Source: Prochloraceae cyanobacterium | Lineage (GTDB): Bacteria; Cyanobacteriota; Cyanobacteriia; Cyanobacteriales; JASJDA01 | Length of the DNA stretch: 41,961 nt | Direction of reading: 5' to 3' | NCBI GenBank assembly: GCA_030065265.1 | Contig: JASJCW010000017.1 | Location: forward strand, 1-41,961 | In this document: one piece after another, positions 17,441-25,604 of the stretch | How the letters are laid out: each line of letters starts with the position of its first letter | How positions within the stretch are numbered: position 1 is the first letter of the stretch | Program-made: the position numbers and the translations under genes | The notes under the pieces: generated by a model | Seen by the model: only the letters and a program-made list of their open reading frames with translations | Told to the model about the DNA's origin: nothing | Databases searched by the model: none

Positions 17441-18529
17441 TTACTTAGCAATAACTGGAGTTTCGATCGCTAATTTATCCAACAAGCGATCGCAATCAAA
17501 ATGTTGTTTCATTAAATTTTGAATGCAATTGACTTTAATTGGTTCTTGAAGGGGGACTTTGCCAAAGGTGTTGTCAACTATTTCTACAGTAGTGAGGGTA
17601 TCGAGGTTGACCGATAAAATTGGGATTTCTAAATCGATAGCGCGGGACAAAATTAAAGGTTGAGGTGGTAATTGTCCGGTCAGAATCAGACATTGAGTCG
17701 AAGTTTCTAAAGCAGCCATTTGTAACTCGGTGCGATCGCCTCCAGTGACTACAACCATATTTTTTCTTTGACGAAAATATTTCAAGGCCGAGTTAACATT
17801 CATTGCCCCGATAGTGAGACTTTCTGCCATTAAATCTAATCGATCTTCGCGACACAATACTTTTGCATCTAATTTTTTGGCTATTTCGCGGACGCTAACG
17901 CTGCGAAGCAAATCGTTGCGAGGTATCATGCCAAAGATACTGATTCCTTGTTTTTCTAAATAAGGTTTAATTTTGTTCGCTGATTGTAAATCTTTTAAAG
18001 GAATATCGTTAACGATCGCACCGATCAGGCGATCGCCTAAATATTGTTTGGCTGCTAGCAAACTATCGACACAAAGTAAGGAATGATAGCGACAGACCAA
18101 TAAAATCGAACCATCGATAATTTCAGCCATCTGTCCCACGGAAAGGCCGAATAAACTACCTTCCCAGAGATTATCGGGCCCTTCAAAGAGAATTAGATCT
18201 GCGGTTGTTTGTTGGGCATATTCTTGTAAAGATTGAGAATATTCTGTGGCAGTTTCTCCAGAGAGGCGATTGCTGATGGTTTTATTATTGAGATGTAAGA
18301 TCGGCAAGCCGATTTTTTCTGGGGTTAGTTCGAGAGTTTGGCCAATAAATTTAATATCGTCTTCAACTATTTGCTTTTTATCTCGATCGCTAGAAGTTAC
18401 TACCGGCTTGCTATAAGCAATGGATAATCCTTTTTCTTTAAGATAGGGAGCGAGTCCTAGGATTGTTGCTGACTTACCGCTATAAGCTTCTGTCGAACCG
18501 ATCAGCAATTTATGGGCAGAATTTGCCAC
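17441..18529 (-). CDS. BioD-like NTPase with DRTGG domain (annotated phosphotransacetylase family protein)
   Basis: 362 residues. The N-terminal half resembles dethiobiotin synthetase/cobyrinate synthase NTPases (P-loop GSTEAYSGKSATILGLA, then VVTSSDRDKKQ and the switch-like LILFEGPDNLWEG). The second half contains a DRTGG-type domain (VVVTGGDRTELQMAALETS). This layout equals the N-terminal regulatory part of long phosphotransacetylases, but the catalytic phosphate acetyl/butyryltransferase domain is absent, so acetyl-phosphate synthesis should not be assumed. The start is set by the Shine-Dalgarno AAAGGAG, which lies 6 nt before the GTG at 18529. The longer frame from the ATG at 18547 would put that site inside the coding region. 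Confidence 0.82.
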   Translation of the reverse strand: MANSAHKLLIGSTEAYSGKSATILGLAPYLKEKGLSIAYSKPVVTSSDRDKKQIVEDDIKFIGQTLELTPEKIGLPILHLNNKTISNRLSGETATEYSQSLQEYAQQTTADLILFEGPDNLWEGSLFGLSVGQMAEIIDGSILLVCRYHSLLCVDSLLAAKQYLGDRLIGAIVNDIPLKDLQSANKIKPYLEKQGISIFGMIPRNDLLRSVSVREIAKKLDAKVLCREDRLDLMAESLTIGAMNVNSALKYFRQRKNMVVVTGGDRTELQMAALETSTQCLILTGQLPPQPLILSRAIDLEIPILSVNLDTLTTVEIVDNTFGKVPLQEPIKVNCIQNLMKQHFDCDRLLDKLAIETPVIAK

Positions 18530-18597
18530 AGTCTTTTCTCCTTTCATCCGTTTAAGGATTTATTTTATCTCTCTTACGGTCTAGGTTACGATCGATT

Positions 18598-18637
18598 TTT
18601 TGTCAACTCGACTTAAATATTTGTCCAGTTGACAAAA
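18598..18637. repeat. Inverted repeat with 11-base perfect arms, operator or 3' hairpin
   Basis: TTTTGTCAACT (18598-18608) and AGTTGACAAAA (18627-18637) are exact reverse complements separated by 18 bases. It lies 8 bases after the stop of the EbsA-like gene and about 70 bases before the GTG of the DRTGG-type gene. On either strand the RNA hairpin would be followed by A-rich, not T-rich, sequence, so a classic intrinsic terminator is unlikely. A protein-binding operator or a 3'-stabilising hairpin fits better. Confidence 0.6.
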
Positions 18638-18645
18638 TTAAACGA

Positions 18646-19020
18646 TTATTCAAAGCGTAAAAGCTTGCGATAAAATTTTCTGGGAAAATCAGTCGATTTA
18701 GAGCGTTTAAATTTTACAATCACTTCTATGAGATAATCTATAAATTCAGAATTGGATAAAGTTACTTCATAACTCAATTCTGCTTGGCCTTCAAATTGCA
18801 AGCGACAGCGAGTCAATTCCATTGGCAATTTGGATACGAACCAACTGGCAACAAAAGGAATTCCACCCCCACCTTCTATTTGGCGATCGCCTTCTAAAGA
18901 TCCTTGATGATAGAGACCTAAAGCATAGGGCAGCCAATTTTGCTTGTTTTTGGCATAGTAGGGCATATAGATAATTACATCTTGTTGTTTGGCCGGTTTA
19001 AGTTTTTCGAGGGTAGTCAT
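18646..19020 (-). CDS. ebsA: Conserved cyanobacterial protein, probably EbsA (type IV pilus-associated)
   Basis: 124 residues, soluble, no signal peptide or membrane helix. The stretches DVIIYMPYYAKNKQNWLPYA, GIPFVASWFVSKLP and TRCRLQFEGQAELSYEV match, from memory, the cyanobacteria-specific family annotated as EbsA. EbsA was described in Synechococcus elongatus as needed for biofilm self-suppression and type IV pilus assembly, acting with PilB. No pilus gene is nearby here, so context gives no support and the name is tentative. It is on the same strand as the DRTGG-type gene, 116 bases upstream of it, with an 11-base-arm inverted repeat between. Confidence 0.75.
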   Translation of the reverse strand: MTTLEKLKPAKQQDVIIYMPYYAKNKQNWLPYALGLYHQGSLEGDRQIEGGGGIPFVASWFVSKLPMELTRCRLQFEGQAELSYEVTLSNSEFIDYLIEVIVKFKRSKSTDFPRKFYRKLLRFE

Positions 19021-19469
19021 AAAAAAAGCAATAATATACTAAGATCGAGGGCAATATCCGAATCAAAATCGAGCCGATCGCTTACTTCAGCTCGAAATAA
19101 CTTTTGTTAGATTCCATTTTTAGAATGCCCTTAAATTAAGATCTACATAACAGTGAGATCCACCGATATATTAGACTTCTCTAAGATGTCTGGCAAAATG
19201 CACGAAGCAACAGGCACTAGATAAGGGTTTGCAAGTTAATTCTGTGTTTGCAAATAATGCTCTATTACCTCTTGAGTCTTGCCTACTCTTCTCAAAGAAA
19301 AGTAAGACCAATTCCCCAAAATAATGCTACAGATCGATTTTCCCAATCTTTTGCCTTATGTCACCGAAATGTAGCAACTCTAAACAGAATCGATCTTAAC
19401 TTTTAAAAAAATTTAGAACCGATCTCAGACAAAACAAACTTTTTTTCTTTTTTAGTTTTTTTCGCTGCA
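19021..19469. other. Intergenic region between divergent EbsA-like gene and dusA
   Basis: About 450 bases, no supportable gene. It holds two divergent promoters that I cannot place. A long imperfect hairpin sits at 19276-19308 (GTCT/AGAC base, then TACT-TTCT/AGAA-AGTA with one mismatch and a CAAA loop), about 160 bases before dusA. The last 60 bases are a T- and A-rich leader. Confidence 0.45.
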
Positions 19470-20483
19470 ATGGTTTACAATCTCAATACTTTACCGTCAA
19501 TTAATTGTCCGACAACTGCTGAAGGAAAGATTATCAGCGTCGCACCAATGATCGATCGCACCGATCGCCATTTTCGTTACTTCATGCGTCAAATTACGAA
19601 ACGGACTCTACTTTATACGGAAATGATAACCACTTCGGCAATTTTGTTCGGCGATCGCCCGAAGTTGTTGGATTTTTCTGAAGTAGAAAAACCTCTAGTC
19701 ATCCAATTAGGTGGAGACGATCCTCAAAGTTTGGCTGAATGTGCCAAAATTGCCCAGGATTGGGGCTACGATGAGATTAATCTTAACGTAGGTTGTCCCA
19801 GCTCGAGGGTACAGAATGGTAATTTTGGTGCTTGTTTGATGGCTCAACCTGAAAAGGTCGCTAAAGGCATTGCAGCGATGCAAAAAGCAGTACAAATACC
19901 GGTGACGGTCAAACATCGAATCGGTATTGACGATCGCGATCGCTACGAGGATATGGCTCACTTTGTAAAGATCGTCTCTGAGGCTGGTTGCAGGCGTTTT
20001 ATCGTCCACGCTCGCAAAGCTTGGTTGCAGGGTTTAAGTCCGAAGGAAAACCGCAATATACCCCCTTTACGCTACGATGACGTGTATCGTCTCAAACGGG
20101 AGTTCCCCGAACTCTTGATTGAAATTAACGGTGGAATCACTACTATTGATGGGATTAGACAACAATTAAATTTTGTCGATGGTGTTGCGATCGGACGGGC
20201 TGCTGCTGATAATCCTTACTTATTTGCTACTGTCGATCGCGATTTTTACGGAGATGATTCTACTCCTGTAACTCGTCATGAAGTAGTTGAAAAAATGTTA
20301 GATTATATCGATTTTTGGATCGGAAAAGGTCTAAGATTAAATGCGATCTCCAGACATATGTTAGAGTTATTCGCAGGCTGTCGCGGCACAAAAGCGTGGA
20401 AAAGATATATTAGTGAAAATGCCCATTTACCTGGAGCTAATTCGGCTGTGATTCGGGCTGCTTTGGCAAAAATTCCAATTTAA
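19470..20483 (+). CDS. dusA: tRNA-dihydrouridine synthase A
   Basis: Flavin enzyme that reduces uridines to dihydrouridine in the D-loop of tRNA, positions 20/20a for the DusA type. 337 residues of normal length. Motifs: SVAPMIDRTDRHFRYFMR (FMN-binding start, DusA style), LYTEMITTSAILFGDR, INLNVGCPSSRVQNGNFGA with catalytic Cys109, VKHRIGIDD, the FIVHARKAWLQGLSPKENR segment and FVDGVAIGRAAADNPYLF. The DRTD and KAWLQGLSPKENR elements point to DusA and not DusB or DusC. It converges with a hypothetical gene across a 34-base gap. Confidence 0.95.
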   Translation: MVYNLNTLPSINCPTTAEGKIISVAPMIDRTDRHFRYFMRQITKRTLLYTEMITTSAILFGDRPKLLDFSEVEKPLVIQLGGDDPQSLAECAKIAQDWGYDEINLNVGCPSSRVQNGNFGACLMAQPEKVAKGIAAMQKAVQIPVTVKHRIGIDDRDRYEDMAHFVKIVSEAGCRRFIVHARKAWLQGLSPKENRNIPPLRYDDVYRLKREFPELLIEINGGITTIDGIRQQLNFVDGVAIGRAAADNPYLFATVDRDFYGDDSTPVTRHEVVEKMLDYIDFWIGKGLRLNAISRHMLELFAGCRGTKAWKRYISENAHLPGANSAVIRAALAKIPI

Positions 20484-20517
20484 AGAATTAGAATACTATA
20501 TTTTTTACTCTGATTTC

Positions 20518-20949
20518 TTAATAGGTTCTGCCTCTATATCTCCGAGTTTTTTTCTGTTTATTTAGTTCTAAGTGGGTAACCTGTTTTTTTGCTTCGCGAA
20601 TTACTTCTTGTCCGCGATATTTGATCGTATTTGTTTTCGGACAAATTATTTCTTCTGCTGGCTCTTCGCGATCGGATTTGCTTTTTTTTGTTACTAAATG
20701 CAATTGTTCATTTTCACACCAAAGAGTCACTTTTTCGTTATTTTTGACAATTATTGATGTAATTGGTGTATCTTTTTCCAAAAATCTGCGGCAACTCTCG
20801 ATCGCGATTTGTAATTGATTTTTTTTATAAGATCCGACTTGAAAGAATAAAAATCCTCGATAAAATACACCGAGATGAGATTTTTGTACTGAAGACTGTG
20901 GACTAGCAACTTGACAATATTGGATATCTTTTTCTGTGAGTATAAACAT
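20518..20949 (-). CDS. Hypothetical protein, probably cyanobacterial
   Basis: 143 residues, not recognised. The first 75 residues look like a compact alpha/beta unit (MFILTEKDIQYCQVASPQ, GVFYRGFLFFQVGSY). The middle is charged (KKSKSDREEPAEEI), and the C-terminus is strongly basic (LELNKQKKTRRYRGRTY), so nucleic-acid or membrane-surface binding is conceivable. It has no signal peptide or membrane helix. The frame is longer than chance for this AT-rich DNA and uses the same codon style as its neighbours. It is on the same strand as cpcT but 381 bases downstream of it. Confidence 0.6.
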   Translation of the reverse strand: MFILTEKDIQYCQVASPQSSVQKSHLGVFYRGFLFFQVGSYKKNQLQIAIESCRRFLEKDTPITSIIVKNNEKVTLWCENEQLHLVTKKSKSDREEPAEEIICPKTNTIKYRGQEVIREAKKQVTHLELNKQKKTRRYRGRTY

Positions 20950-21330
20950 CTTAATTTCTCAATTTTAGTTTAATTTATTTGCTCAATACTCAATCTGAAC
21001 TGCTAAGGTATCAAATTTAGAGTTCGTTTATTTCTTAATTCCGATCTATTTCAGGATTTTTACGCGACAGACTTGATTAGCAATACTTTTTAATAAACTA
21101 ATAATTATCTTCAAGTCACAAACCCGCTCGTCGGATTAAATGTATTAACCCTTACTTGTACTCGATCGTAACTGTTCCCTTTCCTAGGAATAGAAATTTC
21201 AAATTAAAGGCAATAAAAACCGAATTTACTTGTTTGAGAAGGATATTATTAAACTTTAATTATTTTAATTTAAGTACACTTACATACGTAATTCTACTTG
21301 ATTTAGAAACAAACAAGTACAAAAAAACAA
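20950..21330. other. Intergenic region, nothing recognised
   Basis: 381 AT-rich bases between two minus-strand genes. No HIP1, no clear hairpin and no supportable gene; a 71-codon plus-strand frame at 21156-21371 is Lys/Phe/Leu-rich, runs into cpcT antisense and is discounted. It should hold the promoter of the 20518-20949 gene. Downstream of cpcT the minus strand has a T-run (TTGTTTTTTTG) without a stem. Confidence 0.4.
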
Positions 21331-21921
21331 TTAAGAAGATACCTCTTCAGCAAAACTTTGCAAGCGGGTAAAATGGAACGGGCCGGCGATCGAACCCCAA
21401 ACCAATTCATCTGTTTCGGGATCTAAACCGCGATCGAGGCTGATTAATTTTTCTGCATCTACTTCAAAGCTGTTATCTAAATAAGTTTTTTTACCTTTAC
21501 GCTCGACTATACAAGCTTTTCCTGGTTTAATTTCCCCTTTAAAACTATTTCCAGTCCAAATAACATTCATATCGCAACCAGATAACAATTCCAAATCTTC
21601 TGCTGTTAATTTTGTTAATTTTTCTAAATTGCGAGCAGCACCGTAAAATTTTTCTTCGTCTTTAACTTTATAGTTTTCTAATTCGATTCGATCTTCGACT
21701 TGATTGAATTTTAAAACTCGCAACCGATAAGGTTTGTTAAGCAGAAAATCATAAGCTTGCTCGAGAAACAAGCTAGTTGTTGAGAATATATTATCGGGTA
21801 AAGGACGCATACAAACGCGAATGTGAGCGAAAAATGGCGGATTAGCATAAGCTTGTGCTTGGTTGCTAAAATCTGCAGCCATCCAACTGGCGAGGGTTTT
21901 AATATCTGTAGAATTGGTCAT
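21331..21921 (-). CDS. cpcT: Phycobiliprotein chromophore lyase, CpcT/CpeT family
   Basis: Attaches a bilin covalently to a cysteine of a phycobiliprotein beta subunit; CpcT loads phycocyanobilin on Cys-153 (beta-phycocyanin), and CpeT acts on phycoerythrin. The family pattern is clear: DIKTLASWMAADFSNQAQA, then FFAHIRVCMRPLP, FLEQAYDFLLNKPYRLRV, the GCDMNVIWTGNSFKGE segment and a C-terminal PFHFTRLQSFAEEV. I start at the ATG at 21921 (MTNSTDIK), the usual family start, giving 196 residues. An upstream ATG at 21963 would add 14 residues. With no phycoerythrin genes in view, CpcT is more likely than CpeT but not proven. It shows that the organism makes phycobilisomes. Confidence 0.9.
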   Translation of the reverse strand: MTNSTDIKTLASWMAADFSNQAQAYANPPFFAHIRVCMRPLPDNIFSTTSLFLEQAYDFLLNKPYRLRVLKFNQVEDRIELENYKVKDEEKFYGAARNLEKLTKLTAEDLELLSGCDMNVIWTGNSFKGEIKPGKACIVERKGKKTYLDNSFEVDAEKLISLDRGLDPETDELVWGSIAGPFHFTRLQSFAEEVSS

Positions 21922-21995
21922 AATCGATCTTACTGCGTCCAATATTTGCAAATAACGAATCAAAAAGAGATAGTCTAGATTTGATTTTTCTCTTG

Positions 21996-23183
21996 CTATC
22001 CTTTAACTAAACGAAACAATAAAAATTGAGTCACTTGCTCTTCTCTAAAATTATTGTCGCTAACTAATATTAAACTTTGGCTGCCATCTGGTAGAGTAGG
22101 GCCGAGAGTCATCCCTTCTAAATTATCTAAAGGAATATTGAGATCTTGCAAATCTAACAATAGTTTTTTTCTCATTGGTACGACTCGACTAAGATCGCCT
22201 GCAAGAGATTCAATTCGAGTCGTGTCGCTAGCATTATTAACTACTACTTGAAAAATTTTTGCGCCAAAGCCAAACAAGCCAAAAGTACGCTCTAAACTAA
22301 GAAAATATTTTTCTTTAAAAACTAATAATTCTGTTAAACCATTACTAATAACGATACCTCGTGCTGGATCTAACAAATATAAATGTTCGGCTAAAACTCC
22401 TGGAGGGCCGACTGAATTGATAACATAATGTAGCATTCTAACTCTCGGTTGGGGTAATTCTCCAGTTTCTTCTTGGGATGCTATTTCTGAAGGAGTATCT
22501 TGCAACAAAGATGATTCGGTAGCTGCAAAAACGCGAAACGGATCGTCTGGAAGAGAGCTAACATTATTAACAGTTAAGGCTTCAAAACCTAAGTTTTCTT
22601 TAATTCCGCGAGTTTGTTGGGGGTTTTCTTTAGTGCGATCGCTTTTATATTTTTGAGGTATTGGTAAATCTAAGTTTTGTTCCCCATTATCTAAGCTAAA
22701 TTCAGCAATGAAAGGATCTATTTTTTTACTGGGAATTCCTTCGCTAGAAATAAAAACACTATTGCGAGGAGATAAAGATAGCCCTTCTGGATCTATACTG
22801 CCAGGAAAATAAGTTTTTCCCAATTTATTTTTAAGTAAGGTAACGTTTTCTATTGTTATATTGTCGATTTTTTCTCGATCTAAGTTTAAAGAAAGAGTAT
22901 AGAATCTGGCTGGAGCTAAGATAGAGCGATCGTCCGATAAAGCATAAAAAATGTTTTTGCGTCGGTCGTATGCTATTGCCGACAGACCGCCAACGATTGT
23001 ATTTTGAAAGGTAGTTTGCGGCAATTCGTATTCCGATAAAAATTCTAGGGATACTTTGGGAAATACTCTTTCTCTAGCCATTGCTTGTGGAGATACGCCA
23101 CTACAAGCTGTTAATAAAATAAGCAGATTCAAGCAAAGGAAAAATCTTAGTAACTTGAATATTTTGCTTCCTCCCTCTTTCAC
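21996..23183 (-). CDS. Esterase-like-activity-of-phytase family lipoprotein
   Basis: 395 residues. The N-terminus is a lipoprotein signal: a basic start, the hydrophobic LLRFFLCLNLLILL and lipobox LTAC, with the lipidated Cys at about residue 27. The mature part is a beta-propeller-like domain of the phytase-esterase type (PF13449-like): LSAIAYDRRKNIFYALSDDR, PEGLSLSPRNSVFISSEG, GFEALTVNN and LDNLEGMTLGP. The family is found in many cyanobacteria; actual phosphatase or esterase activity is unproven. The start is chosen as GTG at 23183 because AAGGAG lies 7 nt upstream; a TTG at 23186 is only 4 nt from it. It is divergent from the TPR gene, across 166 bases that include an imperfect CCGATC/GATCGG hairpin (23221-23245). 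Confidence 0.85.
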   Translation of the reverse strand: MKEGGSKIFKLLRFFLCLNLLILLTACSGVSPQAMARERVFPKVSLEFLSEYELPQTTFQNTIVGGLSAIAYDRRKNIFYALSDDRSILAPARFYTLSLNLDREKIDNITIENVTLLKNKLGKTYFPGSIDPEGLSLSPRNSVFISSEGIPSKKIDPFIAEFSLDNGEQNLDLPIPQKYKSDRTKENPQQTRGIKENLGFEALTVNNVSSLPDDPFRVFAATESSLLQDTPSEIASQEETGELPQPRVRMLHYVINSVGPPGVLAEHLYLLDPARGIVISNGLTELLVFKEKYFLSLERTFGLFGFGAKIFQVVVNNASDTTRIESLAGDLSRVVPMRKKLLLDLQDLNIPLDNLEGMTLGPTLPDGSQSLILVSDNNFREEQVTQFLLFRLVKG

Positions 23184-23349
23184 CAAATTGCTCCTTAACT
23201 AATACAATCGCAAAAAAAGACCGATCCTTAACCAATAGAGATCGGCACCCAATTTCCTTGTTAAAAGTATTTTCTACGGTATTCGTTCCTTTGACCTCAG
23301 TTATTTAATAATTCTTAATTATTTATTTAGTTTAAAGATTATAGGTAAC

Positions 23350-24576
23350 ATGGAATACAGAGAAAAAAATTTAAAAATGTTCAAAACAAAAATAGCGATC
23401 GCGACCTTACTATCTCTGATATCATTAGGGTCAAATCTTGTTAAAATTCAAGCTCTAGAAGAAACTGAAAAAGTTAATCCTTTAGAAATTAAAGAGCGAG
23501 ATCCCATCTTACCAAATCGTTCCACAAGAAGACCTTTTTCTCCTTTAGAAAGATCGAAGATCGATAAACAAATTGTTAAATTAGAGCAAGAAGCAAAAAG
23601 TGAATCTCTCGCTGGCAATGAAGATCGCTCTTTTGAACTCTGGTATCGTATTTTAAGATTAAAAAGAGAATTAGATCGCCCAGAAGAAATAAAAACTTTA
23701 GGAGATGTTGGCGAATTAGCTTGGAATAAAAGCCGCGAACTAGATGTCAAAATAATTACTCAACGGTTACTAGATATAGATCGAGAGGCAATTTTAACCG
23801 GAGAAAACGATCGCAATTTATTGTTAGGGTTAGGTAAAGCTTATCAACAGGTAAGAGCTTTCGATCCCGCGATCGCCATTTACGAAAAAATTTTAATTGA
23901 AGCCGAACAACAACAAGAAGATGAGACCAAATTAGAGACTTTAAAATTACTCGGAACACTTTATTTAGCTAAGTTTAATTATGCCAAAGCAGCTCCTATT
24001 TATGAAGAGTTATTAAAAATAGCGCGATCGCAAAATGATAATTTTAATATTGGAATTTACTTAACTCAATTAGCCGAAATCTACGATCGAGTAGCCTTGC
24101 CAGAAAATGCTTTACAAATTAAACAACAAATTCAGCAAAAGTATCTCAGTAATGGTAATATCCAAGCTTTAGTCAAACTGAAAATATCCATAGCTCAAGA
24201 TTACGAAACGCTCCAAGAGCCAGAAAAAGCCAGCAGTAACTATCAAGAAGCTTTCGATTTAGCCTGGTCTTTACAAAACTTAGCAGCAGCAAGCGAAGCT
24301 TTAGAAAAATTAGCTAGTCTTTATTTAGATTACAATCAGCCGATCGCCGCGATCCAAATTTATCAACAACTGATTAAAGTTCAACAACAATCTTACGATT
24401 TCTTCGGTTTAATGAATACTTACGATCGGATCGGCGATATTTATTCAAAACAAAACAACTTCCCTGGAGCGATCGATGCATTTCAACGAGGAAGAGAAAT
24501 TGCGAGATCTTTACAATATCAAGAAAGTTATTTTATCGAGCGAATCGATCGAGTTAAACAAGAAATAAAAAATTAA
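23350..24576 (+). CDS. Secreted or periplasmic tetratricopeptide-repeat protein
   Basis: 408 residues. The N-terminal hydrophobic stretch IAIATLLSLISLGSNLVKIQA after a basic start looks like a signal peptide, with cleavage near ALEE. Residues about 55-400 form a run of TPR-like helix pairs (for example ILTGENDRNLLLGLGKAYQQ, LKLLGTLYLAKFNYAKAAPI, DRIGDIYSKQNNFPGAIDAF). TPR arrays mediate protein-protein contacts; partner unknown. AGG five bases before the ATG at 23350 favours this start, although the ATG at 23377 (MFKTKIAIA) would give a tidier signal peptide. A terminator hairpin lies 10 bases after the stop. Confidence 0.85.
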   Translation: MEYREKNLKMFKTKIAIATLLSLISLGSNLVKIQALEETEKVNPLEIKERDPILPNRSTRRPFSPLERSKIDKQIVKLEQEAKSESLAGNEDRSFELWYRILRLKRELDRPEEIKTLGDVGELAWNKSRELDVKIITQRLLDIDREAILTGENDRNLLLGLGKAYQQVRAFDPAIAIYEKILIEAEQQQEDETKLETLKLLGTLYLAKFNYAKAAPIYEELLKIARSQNDNFNIGIYLTQLAEIYDRVALPENALQIKQQIQQKYLSNGNIQALVKLKISIAQDYETLQEPEKASSNYQEAFDLAWSLQNLAAASEALEKLASLYLDYNQPIAAIQIYQQLIKVQQQSYDFFGLMNTYDRIGDIYSKQNNFPGAIDAFQRGREIARSLQYQESYFIERIDRVKQEIKN

Positions 24577-24586
24577 AAAGCAAATC

Positions 24587-24616
24587 TTAACTTGATAACG
24601 AGCCGAGTTAATTTTT
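24587..24616 (+). terminator. Intrinsic terminator of the TPR gene
   Basis: TTAACTTG pairs with CGAGTTAA (8 bp including one G-U pair), the loop is 9 bases, and TTTTTGTTTT follows from 24612. It begins 10 bases after the TPR stop codon. Confidence 0.6.
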
Positions 24617-24821
24617 GTTTTAATTAATAATTCAAAATTGATTGTCTCTTGATTTTTGCAAAGCTAGTTTCAAAATTAACAATTGCTGCGCTCGAAACGA
24701 TCGATATTTGCTTCGAGAAACTTATAGATAAAAATGTATGAAGATCGAGGAAAAATGTACTAATTATGTTGGAAAATAAGCTTAAGAGCTTTAGGGCAAT
24801 AATTAATGCAGGAAATATCTT

Positions 24822-25457
24822 ATGCAAATTTTTCGTCGGCAACTTTTGGAGGATAATAAAGGTAGAAGTAGCGAAGAAAATACGCGACAGCGTATCTTAG
24901 ATGCAGCTTTACGTTTATTCGCAGATCGAGGCTACGATGGTACTACCACTAAAGACTTAGCCACAGCAGCTAATGTTGCAGAAGGAACTTTATTTCGTCA
25001 TTTTCCCAGTAAAAAAACAATTTTAATCGAAGTAGCTAGTTTGGGGTGGGTAGAAATTCTTACAGATTTACTCACAGAATTGAGCGAAATGGGAAGTTAT
25101 AAAGCAGTAGATCGGGTCATGCGGCGCAGAATGTTAAATTTTAAGAAAAATAACAATCTGATGCGAGTTTGTTTTATGGAAGCACAATTTCACCCTGAAT
25201 TGCGCGATTTGATTCAATCAGAAGCGATCGTAAAAATGAGCGATGTCGCAGAAGCATTTTTTCAAACCGCTATGGATCGGGGTATTTATCGCCAAATGAA
25301 TCCCAAAATAGTTGCTAGAGTATTTTTAGGTATGTTTGCAATTTCGGCTTTTTCTTACCAAACCGTGATCGATCCTTCCGCTTCACCCCAAGATTTACAA
25401 GAAATGGCTGAAGGTATTGCGGATATTTTTCTTAATGGGGTACTAGTAAAAGAATAA
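24822..25457 (+). CDS. TetR/AcrR family transcriptional regulator
   Basis: 211 residues. The N-terminal DNA-binding domain is typical: TRQRILDAALRLFADRGYDG, TTKDLATAANVAEGTLFRHF and SKKTILIEV, with the recognition helix about residues 56-64. The C-terminal ligand-binding domain is all-helical and family-variable (YKAVDRVMRRRMLNFKKNNN). The first 20 residues before the domain are polar and could be untranslated if a later start is used, but ATG at 24822 is the only good choice. It is followed after 147 bases by a co-directional membrane-protein gene, and the gap has an inverted repeat overlapping a TATAAT box. The usual rule that TetR proteins repress a neighbour makes that gene the first candidate target. 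The effector is unknown. Confidence 0.93.
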   Translation: MQIFRRQLLEDNKGRSSEENTRQRILDAALRLFADRGYDGTTTKDLATAANVAEGTLFRHFPSKKTILIEVASLGWVEILTDLLTELSEMGSYKAVDRVMRRRMLNFKKNNNLMRVCFMEAQFHPELRDLIQSEAIVKMSDVAEAFFQTAMDRGIYRQMNPKIVARVFLGMFAISAFSYQTVIDPSASPQDLQEMAEGIADIFLNGVLVKE

Positions 25458-25521
25458 CTTTTAACTCTAAATATTTATTCGCTCCTAGCTCTTCTACCCT
25501 CAAATTTGAAAAAGTAAATTT

Positions 25522-25550
25522 TTTTGACGGGTAGATTTATAATGTCAAAA
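25522..25550. promoter_or_regulatory. Inverted repeat over a TATAAT box, candidate TetR operator
   Basis: TTTTGAC (25522-25528) and GTCAAAA (25544-25550) are exact reverse complements 15 bases apart. TATAAT (25538-25543) lies inside the repeat, touching the right arm. A repressor bound here would cover a promoter for the gene starting at 25605. No -35 with correct spacing is seen, so the promoter itself is tentative. Confidence 0.45.
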
Positions 25551-25604
25551 TCAATCGATATTTAAATCAATTTAAAATTAAGATCGCTCGCTTCTAATTT
25601 AGTA

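Noticed and set aside
24624..24842. 72-codon minus-strand frame before the TetR gene
   Set aside because: AT-rich chance frame overlapping the TetR start and its promoter region.
25524..25543. TTGACG and TATAAT as a standard promoter pair
   Set aside because: The spacer is only 8 bases, far short of the 16-18 needed; only the TATAAT and the surrounding inverted repeat were kept.
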